Positions 35,079 through 43,329 of a stretch of DNA of 64,000 nt are shown here, piece after piece. The translations under genes were made by a program, and so were the position numbers. Positions within the stretch are counted from its first letter, which is position 1, and every line of letters begins with the position of its first letter. This stretch comes from an uncultured Reyranella sp. (lineage in GTDB: Bacteria > Pseudomonadota > Alphaproteobacteria > Reyranellales > Reyranellaceae). The notes beneath the pieces were generated by a model. It worked only from the letters and a program-made list of their open reading frames with translations. It was not told where the DNA came from and did not search any database. The stretch covers positions 90,016 to 154,015 of the forward strand of contig CALDNT010000037.1 of the NCBI GenBank assembly GCA_937915145.1. Direction: 5' to 3'.

Positions 35079-36116
35079 CTACCTCGCGCTGAAGCGCTCC
35101 ATCTGCTCCTTGACCAGGGTATGGGGCTTTTGGCCGTAGTTGAAATAGAGAATCACCTCCGCGACACCGCCGGCCTCGACCTGCTTCAGCGTGTCGACGA
35201 TATGCTGCGGGCTGCCGCACAGGATCGACTTGTCGGTCAGTTTCTCCGGCCGCATGTCGCGCAGGATGTTCACGATTTCGACGAAGTACTTGTAGGTCGG
35301 CGGCACGTTCTCTCCCGACGAGGACGGGAAGGCCGCAATCAACGCGTCCTGGAAATAACGCACCAGCGCCTGCTTGCCATACTGCTCTTCCTCCGGCGTC
35401 GAGGCGATGTGCACGAAATAGGAGCACATGGCGCGCCGCATCGGCCGCTTGAATTCGGCCTCGCAGGTCTCGCAATAGACGCGCACGGCATCGGTCAGCG
35501 AGCCGTAGACCATGGCCGCCGCGAACGGCGCATAGATGACGTTCCAGTCGTTGCGGGCGGCGAGTTCCATCGACGGCCGAGAAAAACATGCGACGTAGGG
35601 GCGGAGCGGCTTCTGTGCCGGCCGTGGCCGCACCTCCACATCCTTGAATTCGTAGAATTTGCCCTTGTGCGACCACTTCCCGGATTCGGTCCAGGCGCGC
35701 CACACGATCTCGAGCCCCTCGGCGAACAGCTCTGCCGATTCGGCGAACGGCGCCTGGAATGGCTCGTATTCCTTGCGGTCGTAGCCGCGGCCGGCGGCGA
35801 AGTCGACGCGGCCGCCGGACAGCAGGTCGAGCGTTGCCCATTCCTCCGCAACATGCAGCGGATGATGCACCGGAAGCAATGTGACGGCGGGAGCGAGCCG
35901 CAGCTTCGTCGTCGCACCGGCCAGTTGCGCCAGAATGGCCAGAGGCGAAGCGTTGACACCCAGAAGGTTGAAGTGATGCTCGCCGATCCAGGCCGAGTTC
36001 AGTCCGACTTTCTCGGCCCACAACGCCTCCGCGAAGATGTCCTTGATGAACTGCTCCGGCGTGCGCGGATTGCCGGGATACCGATTGTCGCTCAGCGTGA
36101 AGTATCCGAACTGCAT
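35079..36116 (-). CDS. Luciferase-like flavin monooxygenase (LLM class)
   Basis: A 345-residue bacterial-luciferase-fold monooxygenase. MQFGYFTLSDNRYPGN opens the barrel. WIGEHHFNLLGVNASPL carries the conserved EHH motif, and VDFAAGRGYDRKEYEPF the phosphate-binding stretch. It would use reduced FMN and oxygen on an organic substrate. The ATG at 36116 has GGAGG upstream; the track's longer frame has a low-complexity prefix. It forms an operon with the MarR gene. Confidence 0.88.
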   Translation of the reverse strand: MQFGYFTLSDNRYPGNPRTPEQFIKDIFAEALWAEKVGLNSAWIGEHHFNLLGVNASPLAILAQLAGATTKLRLAPAVTLLPVHHPLHVAEEWATLDLLSGGRVDFAAGRGYDRKEYEPFQAPFAESAELFAEGLEIVWRAWTESGKWSHKGKFYEFKDVEVRPRPAQKPLRPYVACFSRPSMELAARNDWNVIYAPFAAAMVYGSLTDAVRVYCETCEAEFKRPMRRAMCSYFVHIASTPEEEQYGKQALVRYFQDALIAAFPSSSGENVPPTYKYFVEIVNILRDMRPEKLTDKSILCGSPQHIVDTLKQVEAGGVAEVILYFNYGQKPHTLVKEQMERFSAR

Positions 36117-36201
36117 GGTGCCTCCTCCGGAGTCAGAGGGTCGCCTGGCAAGATTTATCTGTAAATACAAATAATTGTATCACCGCATTCCGAAGAGCGT
36201 T

Positions 36202-37104
36202 TTAGGCGATGGGCGGGCCGAGTTCGGCCAACGGCATCAACCAATCGCGGAACGCCTTGATCTTGCGCCGGCGGATCGCCTCCGGCGGATAGACGAGGTA
36301 GTAGGCGAGTTCGGTCGCCATCTTGAAATCGAACGGCACCACCAGACGCCCGGCCTTGAGGTCGGGCGCAACCAGCGGCTGGCGGCCGAGTGCCACGCCA
36401 AGGCCATCCATCGCCGCCTGATAGGCCGCCAGCGTAAAGTCGAAGGAGACGCCGCGTGAAGAATCGATTCCCTTCACGCCGGCCGCGGTCAACCAAACCT
36501 GCCAATCGTCCGGAAAAGAGCCGATGTGGAGCAAGGTATAGCGCTTCAGATCGATTGGCTTTTTCAGCGGGTTTGGACCCTTGACCAGCGACGGCGCACA
36601 CACCGGCGTGACATCCTCACCGACCAAGCGCTCGGCCACCAGCCCAGGCCAATGGCCGCGACCGTAGCGGACGCCGATATCGACATCCTCGCGCGAAAAG
36701 TCGATGAGGCCGGTGTTGGTGCTGATCCGCACATCGATCTCGGGATTGGCGCGCTGAAAACCGCCGAGCCGGGGTACCAGCCACTTCATGGCAAACGATG
36801 CCGTCGTGGTGACCGTGAGATGGCCGCCGCGGTCCTTCTGCAGCAGCTTTTCGGTCGCCTCATTCAGCTGATCGAACGCACCGCGCACCGCCGGAAGATA
36901 GGCCTGGCCCGCTTCCGAGAGCAGCAGAGAGCGATTTCGGCGCACGAATAATTTTAATCCGAGTCGTTGCTCAAGGCCACGCACCTGATGGCTGATCGCC
37001 GCCTGGGTGACGCTCAATTCCGCGGCGGCGTCGGTAAAGCTCATATGGCGTGCGGCGGCCTCGAAGGCGCGCAGACCGTTGAGTGGCGGCAGGGTGCGTT
37101 TCAT
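36202..37104 (-). CDS. LysR-family regulator (GcvA-like), module 1
   Basis: A 300-residue LysR regulator. The HTH reads LNGLRAFEAAARHMSFTDAA and LSVTQAAISHQVRGLEQRLG, the GcvA-like signature. The effector domain begins near 90. The ATG at 37104 is chosen from the fold. It diverges from a DUF1127 gene at 37223 with a candidate operator 13 bases upstream of its start codon. A second LysR/DUF1127 pair at 45-46 kb has the same layout, so the regulator probably controls itself and its DUF1127 partner. Confidence 0.9.
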   Translation of the reverse strand: MKRTLPPLNGLRAFEAAARHMSFTDAAAELSVTQAAISHQVRGLEQRLGLKLFVRRNRSLLLSEAGQAYLPAVRGAFDQLNEATEKLLQKDRGGHLTVTTTASFAMKWLVPRLGGFQRANPEIDVRISTNTGLIDFSREDVDIGVRYGRGHWPGLVAERLVGEDVTPVCAPSLVKGPNPLKKPIDLKRYTLLHIGSFPDDWQVWLTAAGVKGIDSSRGVSFDFTLAAYQAAMDGLGVALGRQPLVAPDLKAGRLVVPFDFKMATELAYYLVYPPEAIRRRKIKAFRDWLMPLAELGPPIA

Positions 37105-37117
37105 GGCAATTCCATCA

Positions 37118-37134
37118 CATGAGGTATTCTTATC
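37118..37134. promoter_or_regulatory. Candidate LysR operator, module 1
   Basis: CATGAGGTATTCTTATC sits 13 bases before the LysR start codon. It is an imperfect dyad and resembles CATAGATATTCTATG at the same place in module 2. The shared core is ATA-GAATA-CTAT on the minus strand. Placement and similarity support a self-regulated LysR site; binding itself is inferred. Confidence 0.45.
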
Positions 37135-37222
37135 AAAACAGGACAAAGGGTCGTTTGTAAAGGGCTCCGCCGGGGCGCAAATCCAGATCACACAAGACGC
37201 AACCCCTGTCGGGAGAAGTCCC

Positions 37223-37426
37223 ATGGCCAACATCTCGCTGTACTACCGTTCCGAAGTTCCCCTGATGACCACTGTGTCGGCCATCGGCGAACTCCTCGCG
37301 GTCTGGCGCCGCCGTGCCCGGGAGCGGCGCGAGCTCGCCATCCTCGATTCCCGCACGATCCGCGACCTCGGCCTCAGCCCAGGCGATATCCGGTTCGAGG
37401 CCAACAAGCCGTTCTGGCGCGGCTGA
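37223..37426 (+). CDS. DUF1127 small protein, module 1
   Basis: A 67-residue basic protein with the DUF1127 core at the C-terminus: WRRRARERRELAILDSRTI then DLGLSPGDIRFEANKPFWR. Related small proteins in Agrobacterium and Rhodobacter affect RNA turnover and metabolism. The ATG at 37223 has GGGAGAAG upstream. It diverges from the LysR gene, and a strong terminator follows at 37491. Confidence 0.88.
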   Translation: MANISLYYRSEVPLMTTVSAIGELLAVWRRRARERRELAILDSRTIRDLGLSPGDIRFEANKPFWRG

Positions 37427-37490
37427 CCTTCAATTCCGGAGCGGGCCCGTTCCATACCCTGCGCGGGCCCATCCCCTCCGGATACTGGCC

Positions 37491-37533
37491 GGCGGTCGAC
37501 CTTCAGCCTCCCTGTCGACCGCCGGCTTTTTCT
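37491..37533 (+). terminator. Intrinsic terminator after DUF1127 (module 1)
   Basis: GGCGGTCGAC and GTCGACCGCC form a perfect 10-bp stem around a 13-base loop, followed by GGCTTTTTCTT. It ends the short DUF1127 transcript and insulates the TPR gene that begins at 37581. Confidence 0.85.
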
Positions 37534-37580
37534 TGCCCGCCGATCTTTGCGTTCGCCGGCCGCTCTGCTAGAGCCCGCGC

Positions 37581-38825
37581 GTGGCGCTTTCCGATCAACA
37601 GATTCAATCGCTCGGCAACGATGCCCTGCAGCGCGCGGCAGCCGGCGATTTTGCCGGCGCTGAAGCGCTGTTCGCGCAGGCCGCCGAGGCCCGCCCCAAT
37701 TCAGGTCAGCTCCTTCATTTCCTCGGGCAGATCCGGCTGAAGCTTGGCCGCTTTGCCGAGGCACGCGAACCATTGGAACGCGCCGCATCGTTCCTGCCCA
37801 AGGACCCCTCGGCGCAAGTCAACCTTGCAGGCTGCCTCGGCAGACTGGGCCTGCATGATGACGCGCTGGCCGCGCTCGAGCGGGCGGCACGGCTGAAGCC
37901 CGACGATACCGCCATCGCCCACAACAGAGGCCGGACCCTCGAAGCGCTTGGCCGGCGTGAAGAGGCCGAGCGCGCCTACGACGCGGCGCTGGCGATCGAT
38001 CATCGGATGCTGTCCTGCCTGTCGGCACGGGCCGGCCTGCTGGCAGCGCGCGGCGATTGGGCGGGCGCGCTGGCCGATCTCGACATGGCGCTAACCGCCC
38101 GCCCCGACGATGCCCGGCTGCGCCTGCGGCGCGGCGAGTTGCTGCTTGGGCAGGGCGACTGGTGGCGCGGACTGGCCGATCATGAGGCCCGGCTTGAATT
38201 AACCGACGGCGACCTCTGGGTCCCGGAACTGCCGCTGTGGCAGGGCGAAGAGCCATCCGGCCGCCTGCTGGTCTATCCGGAGCAACCTGACATCGAGAGC
38301 GACGCCGCGGTGCGCGACACCCTGATGCTGTTGCGCGGCGCCGAGGCCATGCGCACGCGCGGCCTCGATGTCGCCGTTCAATGTGCCGCCAGGGTCGCGG
38401 ACTGGATCGACCTGCCCACCATGCGGCGTGACGAGCCGACGCAAGGCTTCACCGTGGCGTTGCCGCTGCGCAGCCTACCGCACCGGCTGGACTGGACGCT
38501 GCAGTCGCTGCCACCACCCGGGACGCTGCGGCTGAAGGGGCAAGCTTCGTCCCGCATCGGCTGGTTTGCCCGGACAGCACCACCTCCAGGCATCGTCGTC
38601 GACAGCAATCCCGACGAGGTTGCGCGTTGCGGCTTCGTGGTCGGCAACGACGACTCCATCGCCCATGTCGCCGCCTTGCTTGGCATTCCCACGCTCCTGC
38701 TGTTGCCGAATTCTGCAGACTGGCTGTGGGGTCCGCGGCGCGGACCGTCGCCGTGGTATCCGAGCCTCGACGTCATTGCCGAGGACGACGACGAGAAGCT
38801 GGCGGCGTGGCTTGAGAGGTGCTGA
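37581..38825 (+). CDS. TPR-repeat protein with glycosyltransferase-like C-terminus
   Basis: A 414-residue protein. The N-terminal half is TPR repeats (ALQRAAAGDFAGAEALFAQA, AREPLERAASFLPKDPSAQV and further units to about residue 210). The C-terminal half resembles heptosyltransferase/O-GlcNAc-transferase-like ends: VVGNDDSIAHVAALLGIPT, then SADWLWGPRRGPSPWYPS. The start is a GTG at 37581 with no clear ribosome site. It may glycosylate proteins or polysaccharides, but only about 200 residues of the transferase part are present, so it may be a reduced member. Confidence 0.72.
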   Translation: MALSDQQIQSLGNDALQRAAAGDFAGAEALFAQAAEARPNSGQLLHFLGQIRLKLGRFAEAREPLERAASFLPKDPSAQVNLAGCLGRLGLHDDALAALERAARLKPDDTAIAHNRGRTLEALGRREEAERAYDAALAIDHRMLSCLSARAGLLAARGDWAGALADLDMALTARPDDARLRLRRGELLLGQGDWWRGLADHEARLELTDGDLWVPELPLWQGEEPSGRLLVYPEQPDIESDAAVRDTLMLLRGAEAMRTRGLDVAVQCAARVADWIDLPTMRRDEPTQGFTVALPLRSLPHRLDWTLQSLPPPGTLRLKGQASSRIGWFARTAPPPGIVVDSNPDEVARCGFVVGNDDSIAHVAALLGIPTLLLLPNSADWLWGPRRGPSPWYPSLDVIAEDDDEKLAAWLERC

Positions 38826-38852
38826 TATCCGCGCCACGCGGAGGGACCCCTG

Positions 38853-40247
38853 ATGGGCAAGGCACTTTTTGACAAGATCTGGGATGGCCATGTGATTGCC
38901 GACCTCGGCAGCGGTTTCATCCTGATGCATATCGACCGATTGCTGCTGCACGACATGTCGGGCGGCAAGGCGCTGAAGGAGGCCATCGAGAAGGGCTATC
39001 CGCCGGCGCAGCCGCGCCTGACCTACGGCACGCCCGACCACACCATGTCGACGCTACCGGGCCGCACCGAGAAGACTTATGCGCCGGGTGAGCCGCTGAT
39101 CCTGTCGATGCGCGAAACGACCAGCGCCTACGGCATCAAGCTGTTCGACCTCGGCCAGGACGGGCAGGGCATTGTGCATGTGATGGGCCCCGAGCAGGGG
39201 CTGACGCTGCCCGGCACCACACTGGTCTGCGGCGACAGCCACACCTCGACGCACGGCGGCATGGGAGCACTGGCCTTCGGCATCGGCTCGTCCGAACTGG
39301 TGCACGTGATCGCCACCCAGACGATGATCCAGAGGAAGCCCAAGCGCCTGCGCGCCAGCTTCGAGGGCGCGCTGCTGCCCGGCGTCACGGCCAAGGACAT
39401 GATCCTTCACCTGATCGGCGAACTCGGCACCGCCGCCGGCACGGGCTACTCGGTCGAATATGCGGGCTCGGCGGTGCGCTCTCTGTCGGTCGAGGCCCGC
39501 CTCACGCTCTGCAACCTCACCATCGAGATGGGCGCCCGCACCGGCATGGTGGCGCCCGACGACACCACCTACGAATACCTTGCCGGCCGCGACTATGCGC
39601 CGAAGGGCGCGATGTGGGACCGCGCGGTCGCTCATTGGCGGACGCTGCCCAGCGACCCCGACGCCGAGTTCGACCGCGAGCATACGATCGACATGAAGAA
39701 CGTGGCACCACAGATCACCTGGGGCACCAGCCCCGAGCACGTCATCGCCGTCGATCGCGCCATCCCCGATCCTTCGAAGGGGCCTGAGGAAAAGCGCGGG
39801 GCCTGGGAAGCGGCGCTGAAGTACCAGGGCCTCGAGCCCGGCAAGCCGATCGAGGGCACCCACGTCGACTGGGTGTTCATCGGCTCCTGCACCAACAGCC
39901 GCATCTCCGATCTGCGTGCCGCGGCGGCCATCGCCAAGGGCCGGCACAAGGCCGACCATGTGACCGCCTGGGTCGTGCCCGGCTCGGTGCGAATCAAACA
40001 GGAAGCCGAGGCCGAAGGACTGGACCGCGTGTTCCTCGAAGCAGGTTTCGAGTGGCGCGAGCCCGGCTGTTCGATGTGCCTCGCCTCCAACGGCGAGCGG
40101 GTGCCGCCCGGCAAGCGCAGCGTATCGACCTCCAACCGCAACTTCGTGGGCCGCCAGGGCCCCGGTGCCCGCACCCATCTCGCCAGCCCTGCCATGGCGG
40201 CGGCGGCGGCGATCAAGGGCGCCATCGCCGACGTCAGGAAGATCTGA
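38853..40247 (+). CDS. leuC: 3-isopropylmalate dehydratase large subunit
   Basis: A 464-residue aconitase-type [4Fe-4S] enzyme that isomerises 2- to 3-isopropylmalate in leucine synthesis. VCGDSHTSTHGGMGALAFGI, FIGSCTNSRISDLR and PGCSMCLASN hold the cluster Cys and substrate residues. Length matches LeuC. It is followed 2 bases later by leuD, forming the usual two-subunit operon. leuB is not in the window. Confidence 0.97.
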   Translation: MGKALFDKIWDGHVIADLGSGFILMHIDRLLLHDMSGGKALKEAIEKGYPPAQPRLTYGTPDHTMSTLPGRTEKTYAPGEPLILSMRETTSAYGIKLFDLGQDGQGIVHVMGPEQGLTLPGTTLVCGDSHTSTHGGMGALAFGIGSSELVHVIATQTMIQRKPKRLRASFEGALLPGVTAKDMILHLIGELGTAAGTGYSVEYAGSAVRSLSVEARLTLCNLTIEMGARTGMVAPDDTTYEYLAGRDYAPKGAMWDRAVAHWRTLPSDPDAEFDREHTIDMKNVAPQITWGTSPEHVIAVDRAIPDPSKGPEEKRGAWEAALKYQGLEPGKPIEGTHVDWVFIGSCTNSRISDLRAAAAIAKGRHKADHVTAWVVPGSVRIKQEAEAEGLDRVFLEAGFEWREPGCSMCLASNGERVPPGKRSVSTSNRNFVGRQGPGARTHLASPAMAAAAAIKGAIADVRKI

Positions 40248-40249
40248 TC

Positions 40250-40867
40250 ATGGACAAGTTCACCAAGGTTACCGGCGTCGCCACGCCGCTGATGCGCCAG
40301 AACGTCGACACCGACCTGATCATCCGCATCGAGCGACTGGTCGACAATGTGACCCGCGAAGGCCTCGGGCCCTATTGCTTCGAGCAGATCCGCTTCAAGC
40401 CGGACGGCAGCGAGGACCCGGACTGCATCTTCAACCAGGAACCCTATCGCGACGCCCCGATCATCCTCAGCCGGGAGAATTTCGGCTGCGGTTCCAGCCG
40501 CGAGGGCGCGGTGTGGGCGCTCAAGGGCATGGGCATCAGGACGGTGATCGCCCCCTACTTCGGCGACATCTTCAACAACAACTGCTTCCAGAACGGCATC
40601 CTGCCGGTGGCGCTGCCGATCGCGGAGATCGAACAGCTCGCCGACGAGATGAAGTCCTCGCCCGGCAATGCCCGCGTCACGGTCGATCTCGAGAACTGCA
40701 CCGTCGTGTCGCCCACCGGGCGCGTGATCCCCTTTCAGGTCGACGCGCGACGCCAGCACGCCATGTTGAACGGCCTCGACGATATCGCCCAGACCATGAG
40801 CGCCAAGGACAAGATCGAGGCGTGGCAGACAGCGGACAAGACCGCCCGCCCATGGGTCTGGCTGTAG
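40250..40867 (+). CDS. leuD: 3-isopropylmalate dehydratase small subunit
   Basis: A 205-residue small subunit: VATPLMRQNVDTDLIIRIER near the start, then NFGCGSSREGAVWAL, the swivelling-domain substrate motif, and FGDIFNNNCFQNGILPVAL. It pairs with LeuC. The ATG at 40250 follows the leuC stop by 2 bases. The track's 40052 start is readthrough. Confidence 0.97.
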   Translation: MDKFTKVTGVATPLMRQNVDTDLIIRIERLVDNVTREGLGPYCFEQIRFKPDGSEDPDCIFNQEPYRDAPIILSRENFGCGSSREGAVWALKGMGIRTVIAPYFGDIFNNNCFQNGILPVALPIAEIEQLADEMKSSPGNARVTVDLENCTVVSPTGRVIPFQVDARRQHAMLNGLDDIAQTMSAKDKIEAWQTADKTARPWVWL

Positions 40868-40871
40868 CCTT

Positions 40872-41735
40872 GTGACACCGCTCCACGCCGCCGCCGCTCT
40901 TGTCATCGTGGCGGTGTGGGGCCTCAACTTCACCGCCATCCGCTTCGGCCTCGACGAGTTCACGCCCTTCGCCTTCGCCACCTGGCGCTTTCTGCTTGGC
41001 GCCCTGCCCGTGCTGTTTGTCCCGAAGCCCGCCGTTTCATGGGGCGTCCTGGCCGGCATCGGCGGCTTCATGTTCACCGGCCAGTTCATCTTCCTGTTCT
41101 TCGCCATGCAGGCCGGCCTGCCGCCGGGGCTGACATCGGTTCTGGTGCAACTGCAGGGGCCGCTCACGGTCGTGCTGGCCGCCCTCTTCCTGCGTGAGCA
41201 CGCCACGCGCGGCCAGTGGGCCGGCCTCGCCGTTGCGACGGTCGGCGTCGTGGTGATCGCCCAGACCGTCGACGACACGGCGAACGTGCTGGCCATCGGG
41301 CTGGCGCTGCTGTCGGCACTCACCTGGGCGACCGGCAATCTCTTCTTCCGCACCGCCCGCGGCGTGTCGATGTTCGCCGTCACGGTATGGGCAAGCGTGC
41401 TGCCGCCCATACCGCTTGCCATCGCGTCGATCCTGATCGAGGGGCCCGGTCCGATCCTGACGCCGGTCCTCGCGCCGACCTGGCGCGGCTGGCTCGTGCT
41501 TTTCTACACGGTCGTTCCGGTGATGTGGCTGGGCTACCTCATCTGGGGCACGTTGCTGCGCACCTATCCCGCCGCCAAGGTGGGGCCGATCTCGCTGCTC
41601 GTACCCTGTGCGGCACTGTTCTTCGCGTCACTTCTGGTCGACGAGCCGATCGGCGGGCTGCGCCTGCTGGGCGTCGCCGTCGTGCTGGGCGGCGTAGCGA
41701 TCGGCGTGTTCGCGTCGGGCCGGCGGCTGCGCTGA
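40872..41735 (+). CDS. EamA-family (DMT) exporter
   Basis: A 287-residue transporter with ten hydrophobic segments in two EamA halves. The first half has AVWGLNFTAIRFGLDEFTPF; the second starts near ALLSALTWATGNLFFRTARG. Members export amino acids or other small metabolites. The start is a GTG at 40872, 4 bases after leuD, so co-transcription with leuCD is likely and export of branched-chain products is a reasonable guess. The dispersed element's hairpin begins 20 bases after the stop. Confidence 0.88.
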   Translation: MTPLHAAAALVIVAVWGLNFTAIRFGLDEFTPFAFATWRFLLGALPVLFVPKPAVSWGVLAGIGGFMFTGQFIFLFFAMQAGLPPGLTSVLVQLQGPLTVVLAALFLREHATRGQWAGLAVATVGVVVIAQTVDDTANVLAIGLALLSALTWATGNLFFRTARGVSMFAVTVWASVLPPIPLAIASILIEGPGPILTPVLAPTWRGWLVLFYTVVPVMWLGYLIWGTLLRTYPAAKVGPISLLVPCAALFFASLLVDEPIGGLRLLGVAVVLGGVAIGVFASGRRLR

Positions 41736-41754
41736 GCGGACCCTTGCAGGGCAC

Positions 41755-41900
41755 TTTTCTGGCACAGCTCGTTGTGCCACGCGGTGTCCATTCGACTGTG
41801 CCGAAAATCACGGCCAAGCCCCTGATCCAGCGGGCCAATCGCCCCCCGACAAACTATGCCGCCGGCGCCGGCCGCTATCGCAGATGAGTGTCCGGAAATT
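41755..41900 (+). repeat. 146-bp dispersed intergenic element, copy 2
   Basis: Begins TTTTCTGGCACAGCTCGTTG and aligns over its full length with the minus strand of 8947-9092. Conserved blocks are GCACAGCTCGTTGTGCCACGCG, shown in part, TGATCCAGC, AATCGCCCC and ATGCCGCCGGC. The 5' third is a hairpin: TGGCACAG pairs with CTGTGCC, flanked by T and A runs. It starts 20 bases after the EamA stop. Both copies lie just behind a gene in the same orientation. Confidence 0.7.
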
Positions 41901-41922
41901 CCAGCCCGCCAGACCACAAAAA

Positions 41923-41949
41923 ACGCCCGGCGGTTTTCCGCCGGGCGTC
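41923..41949 (-). terminator. Intrinsic terminator downstream of the M20 deacylase
   Basis: ACGCCCGGCGG-TTTT-CCGCCGGGCGT forms an 11-bp stem. On the minus strand it is followed by TTTTTTG (the AAAAAA run at 41918-41923), so it terminates transcription from the M20 gene, which ends at 41996. Confidence 0.85.
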
Positions 41950-41995
41950 TCCCATCGTAGCAAAAATACTAGCAAAAACCTGTCGAAACGGCAAA

Positions 41996-43276
41996 TCAGG
42001 CCTTCTGCAGGCCGCACCATTCGGCGATGAACAGCGCCGTGGCCTGGGTGATCTTGCGCACCGACTCGAGGTTCACGCGCTCGTCGTAGCCGTGGATGTC
42101 GTCGGACTGCGGGCCGTAAACTAGCGCCGGAATACCGGCATAGAGGCCGAAGAAGCGGTTGTCGGCCGTACCGGTCGAGGTTTTGTCCTCAAGCGCGGCC
42201 CCGAACACCGTCTGGTGCGCCCCGGCCAGCACTTCTCGCACCTGCTCGTGATTCTCGAGCACGAACGGCTCGGCCTGAAAGCCCTCCCACGTCACCGTGG
42301 GCAAGTTGTTGCCGAGGAACGGATCGTTGGCGGCGGCGCCGCGCACCAGATCCTCGATCTCCTGCCGGCACTCCTTCAGGTTCTGCGACGGCAATACGCC
42401 CACCCGCATGTCGAAGGTGCACCAGGCCGGCACCGAGCTTGCCCAATCGCCGCCGGCGATCTTGCCGACGTTGAAGTTCACCGGGTGATGGTGGTCGCAG
42501 AAATGCTTGTCGTGCGCCTTCTTCGCATTCCATTTCTTCTCCAGTTCGCGCAGCTGCTGGATCAGGCGGAACGCCGATTCGATGGCGTTGGAGCCGGCAT
42601 CGGCCTTGTAGACGTGGACCGGATGGCCGGTGACCTTGACCTGGAACCACATGACGCCGGTCTGGGCGACGGTGAGCACGCCTGACGACGGTTCGGGAAT
42701 GAGGACCGCGGCGGCGCGATAGCCGCGCTGGAGACAAGCGAGCGCGCCGTTGCCGGTGCATTCCTCCTCGACGACCGACTGCTGATAGACGTCGGCGGCC
42801 GGCCGGTAGCCAAGGCCGCGCAGAGCGCGCAGGGCAAAGACATTGAGGATCAGGCCTGCCTTCATGTCACCCGCGCCGCGACCGTACATCCAGCCGTCCT
42901 TGATCGCGGGCTCGAACGGCGGCCGGCTCCACATCTCGTGCGGGCCTTCTGGCACCACGTCGATATGGCCGTTGAGGATCAGGGTACGGCCCTTGGGATT
43001 GCCCGGTCGCCATGCCCCAACGACGTTCCAGGCATCGTCGTAATCCTGGGAATGCGGCGAGTAGCCGGGCAGATGCTTCAGATCGCCGATCTTGATCTGC
43101 CAGCGATCGATGCCCAGCCCGTCCTCGCGGAACAGACGGGCCATCATGTCCTGGGCCGGGGCTTCCTGAAAACGTGTCGAAGGTATCTTCACCAGGTCGG
43201 CCAGCACACTTGTCTGATCGTCGAACCGGCGGTCGACCTCGCTCATGATTTTGGTCTTGATGGCGGCATCGAGCAT
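41996..43276 (-). CDS. M20-family deacylase (ArgE/DapE-like)
   Basis: A 426-residue zinc-dependent amidohydrolase. TLILNGHIDVVPEGP carries the first ligand and the catalytic Asp, YGRGAGDMKAGL the bridging Asp, and SVVEEECTGNGA the Glu base and ligand. The lid domain is in the middle (WFQVKVTGHPVHVYKADAGS). Substrates of the family are N-acyl amino acids or peptides; argE proper cannot be claimed. The ATG at 43276 fits the fold; the track's 43399 start is upstream. Confidence 0.88.
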   Translation of the reverse strand: MLDAAIKTKIMSEVDRRFDDQTSVLADLVKIPSTRFQEAPAQDMMARLFREDGLGIDRWQIKIGDLKHLPGYSPHSQDYDDAWNVVGAWRPGNPKGRTLILNGHIDVVPEGPHEMWSRPPFEPAIKDGWMYGRGAGDMKAGLILNVFALRALRGLGYRPAADVYQQSVVEEECTGNGALACLQRGYRAAAVLIPEPSSGVLTVAQTGVMWFQVKVTGHPVHVYKADAGSNAIESAFRLIQQLRELEKKWNAKKAHDKHFCDHHHPVNFNVGKIAGGDWASSVPAWCTFDMRVGVLPSQNLKECRQEIEDLVRGAAANDPFLGNNLPTVTWEGFQAEPFVLENHEQVREVLAGAHQTVFGAALEDKTSTGTADNRFFGLYAGIPALVYGPQSDDIHGYDERVNLESVRKITQATALFIAEWCGLQKA

Positions 43277-43329
43277 GGATGGCGTCCCTGCAGGCAATGT
43301 TGAGCGGCTTTGAGCTTGGCGGAGGCGAA

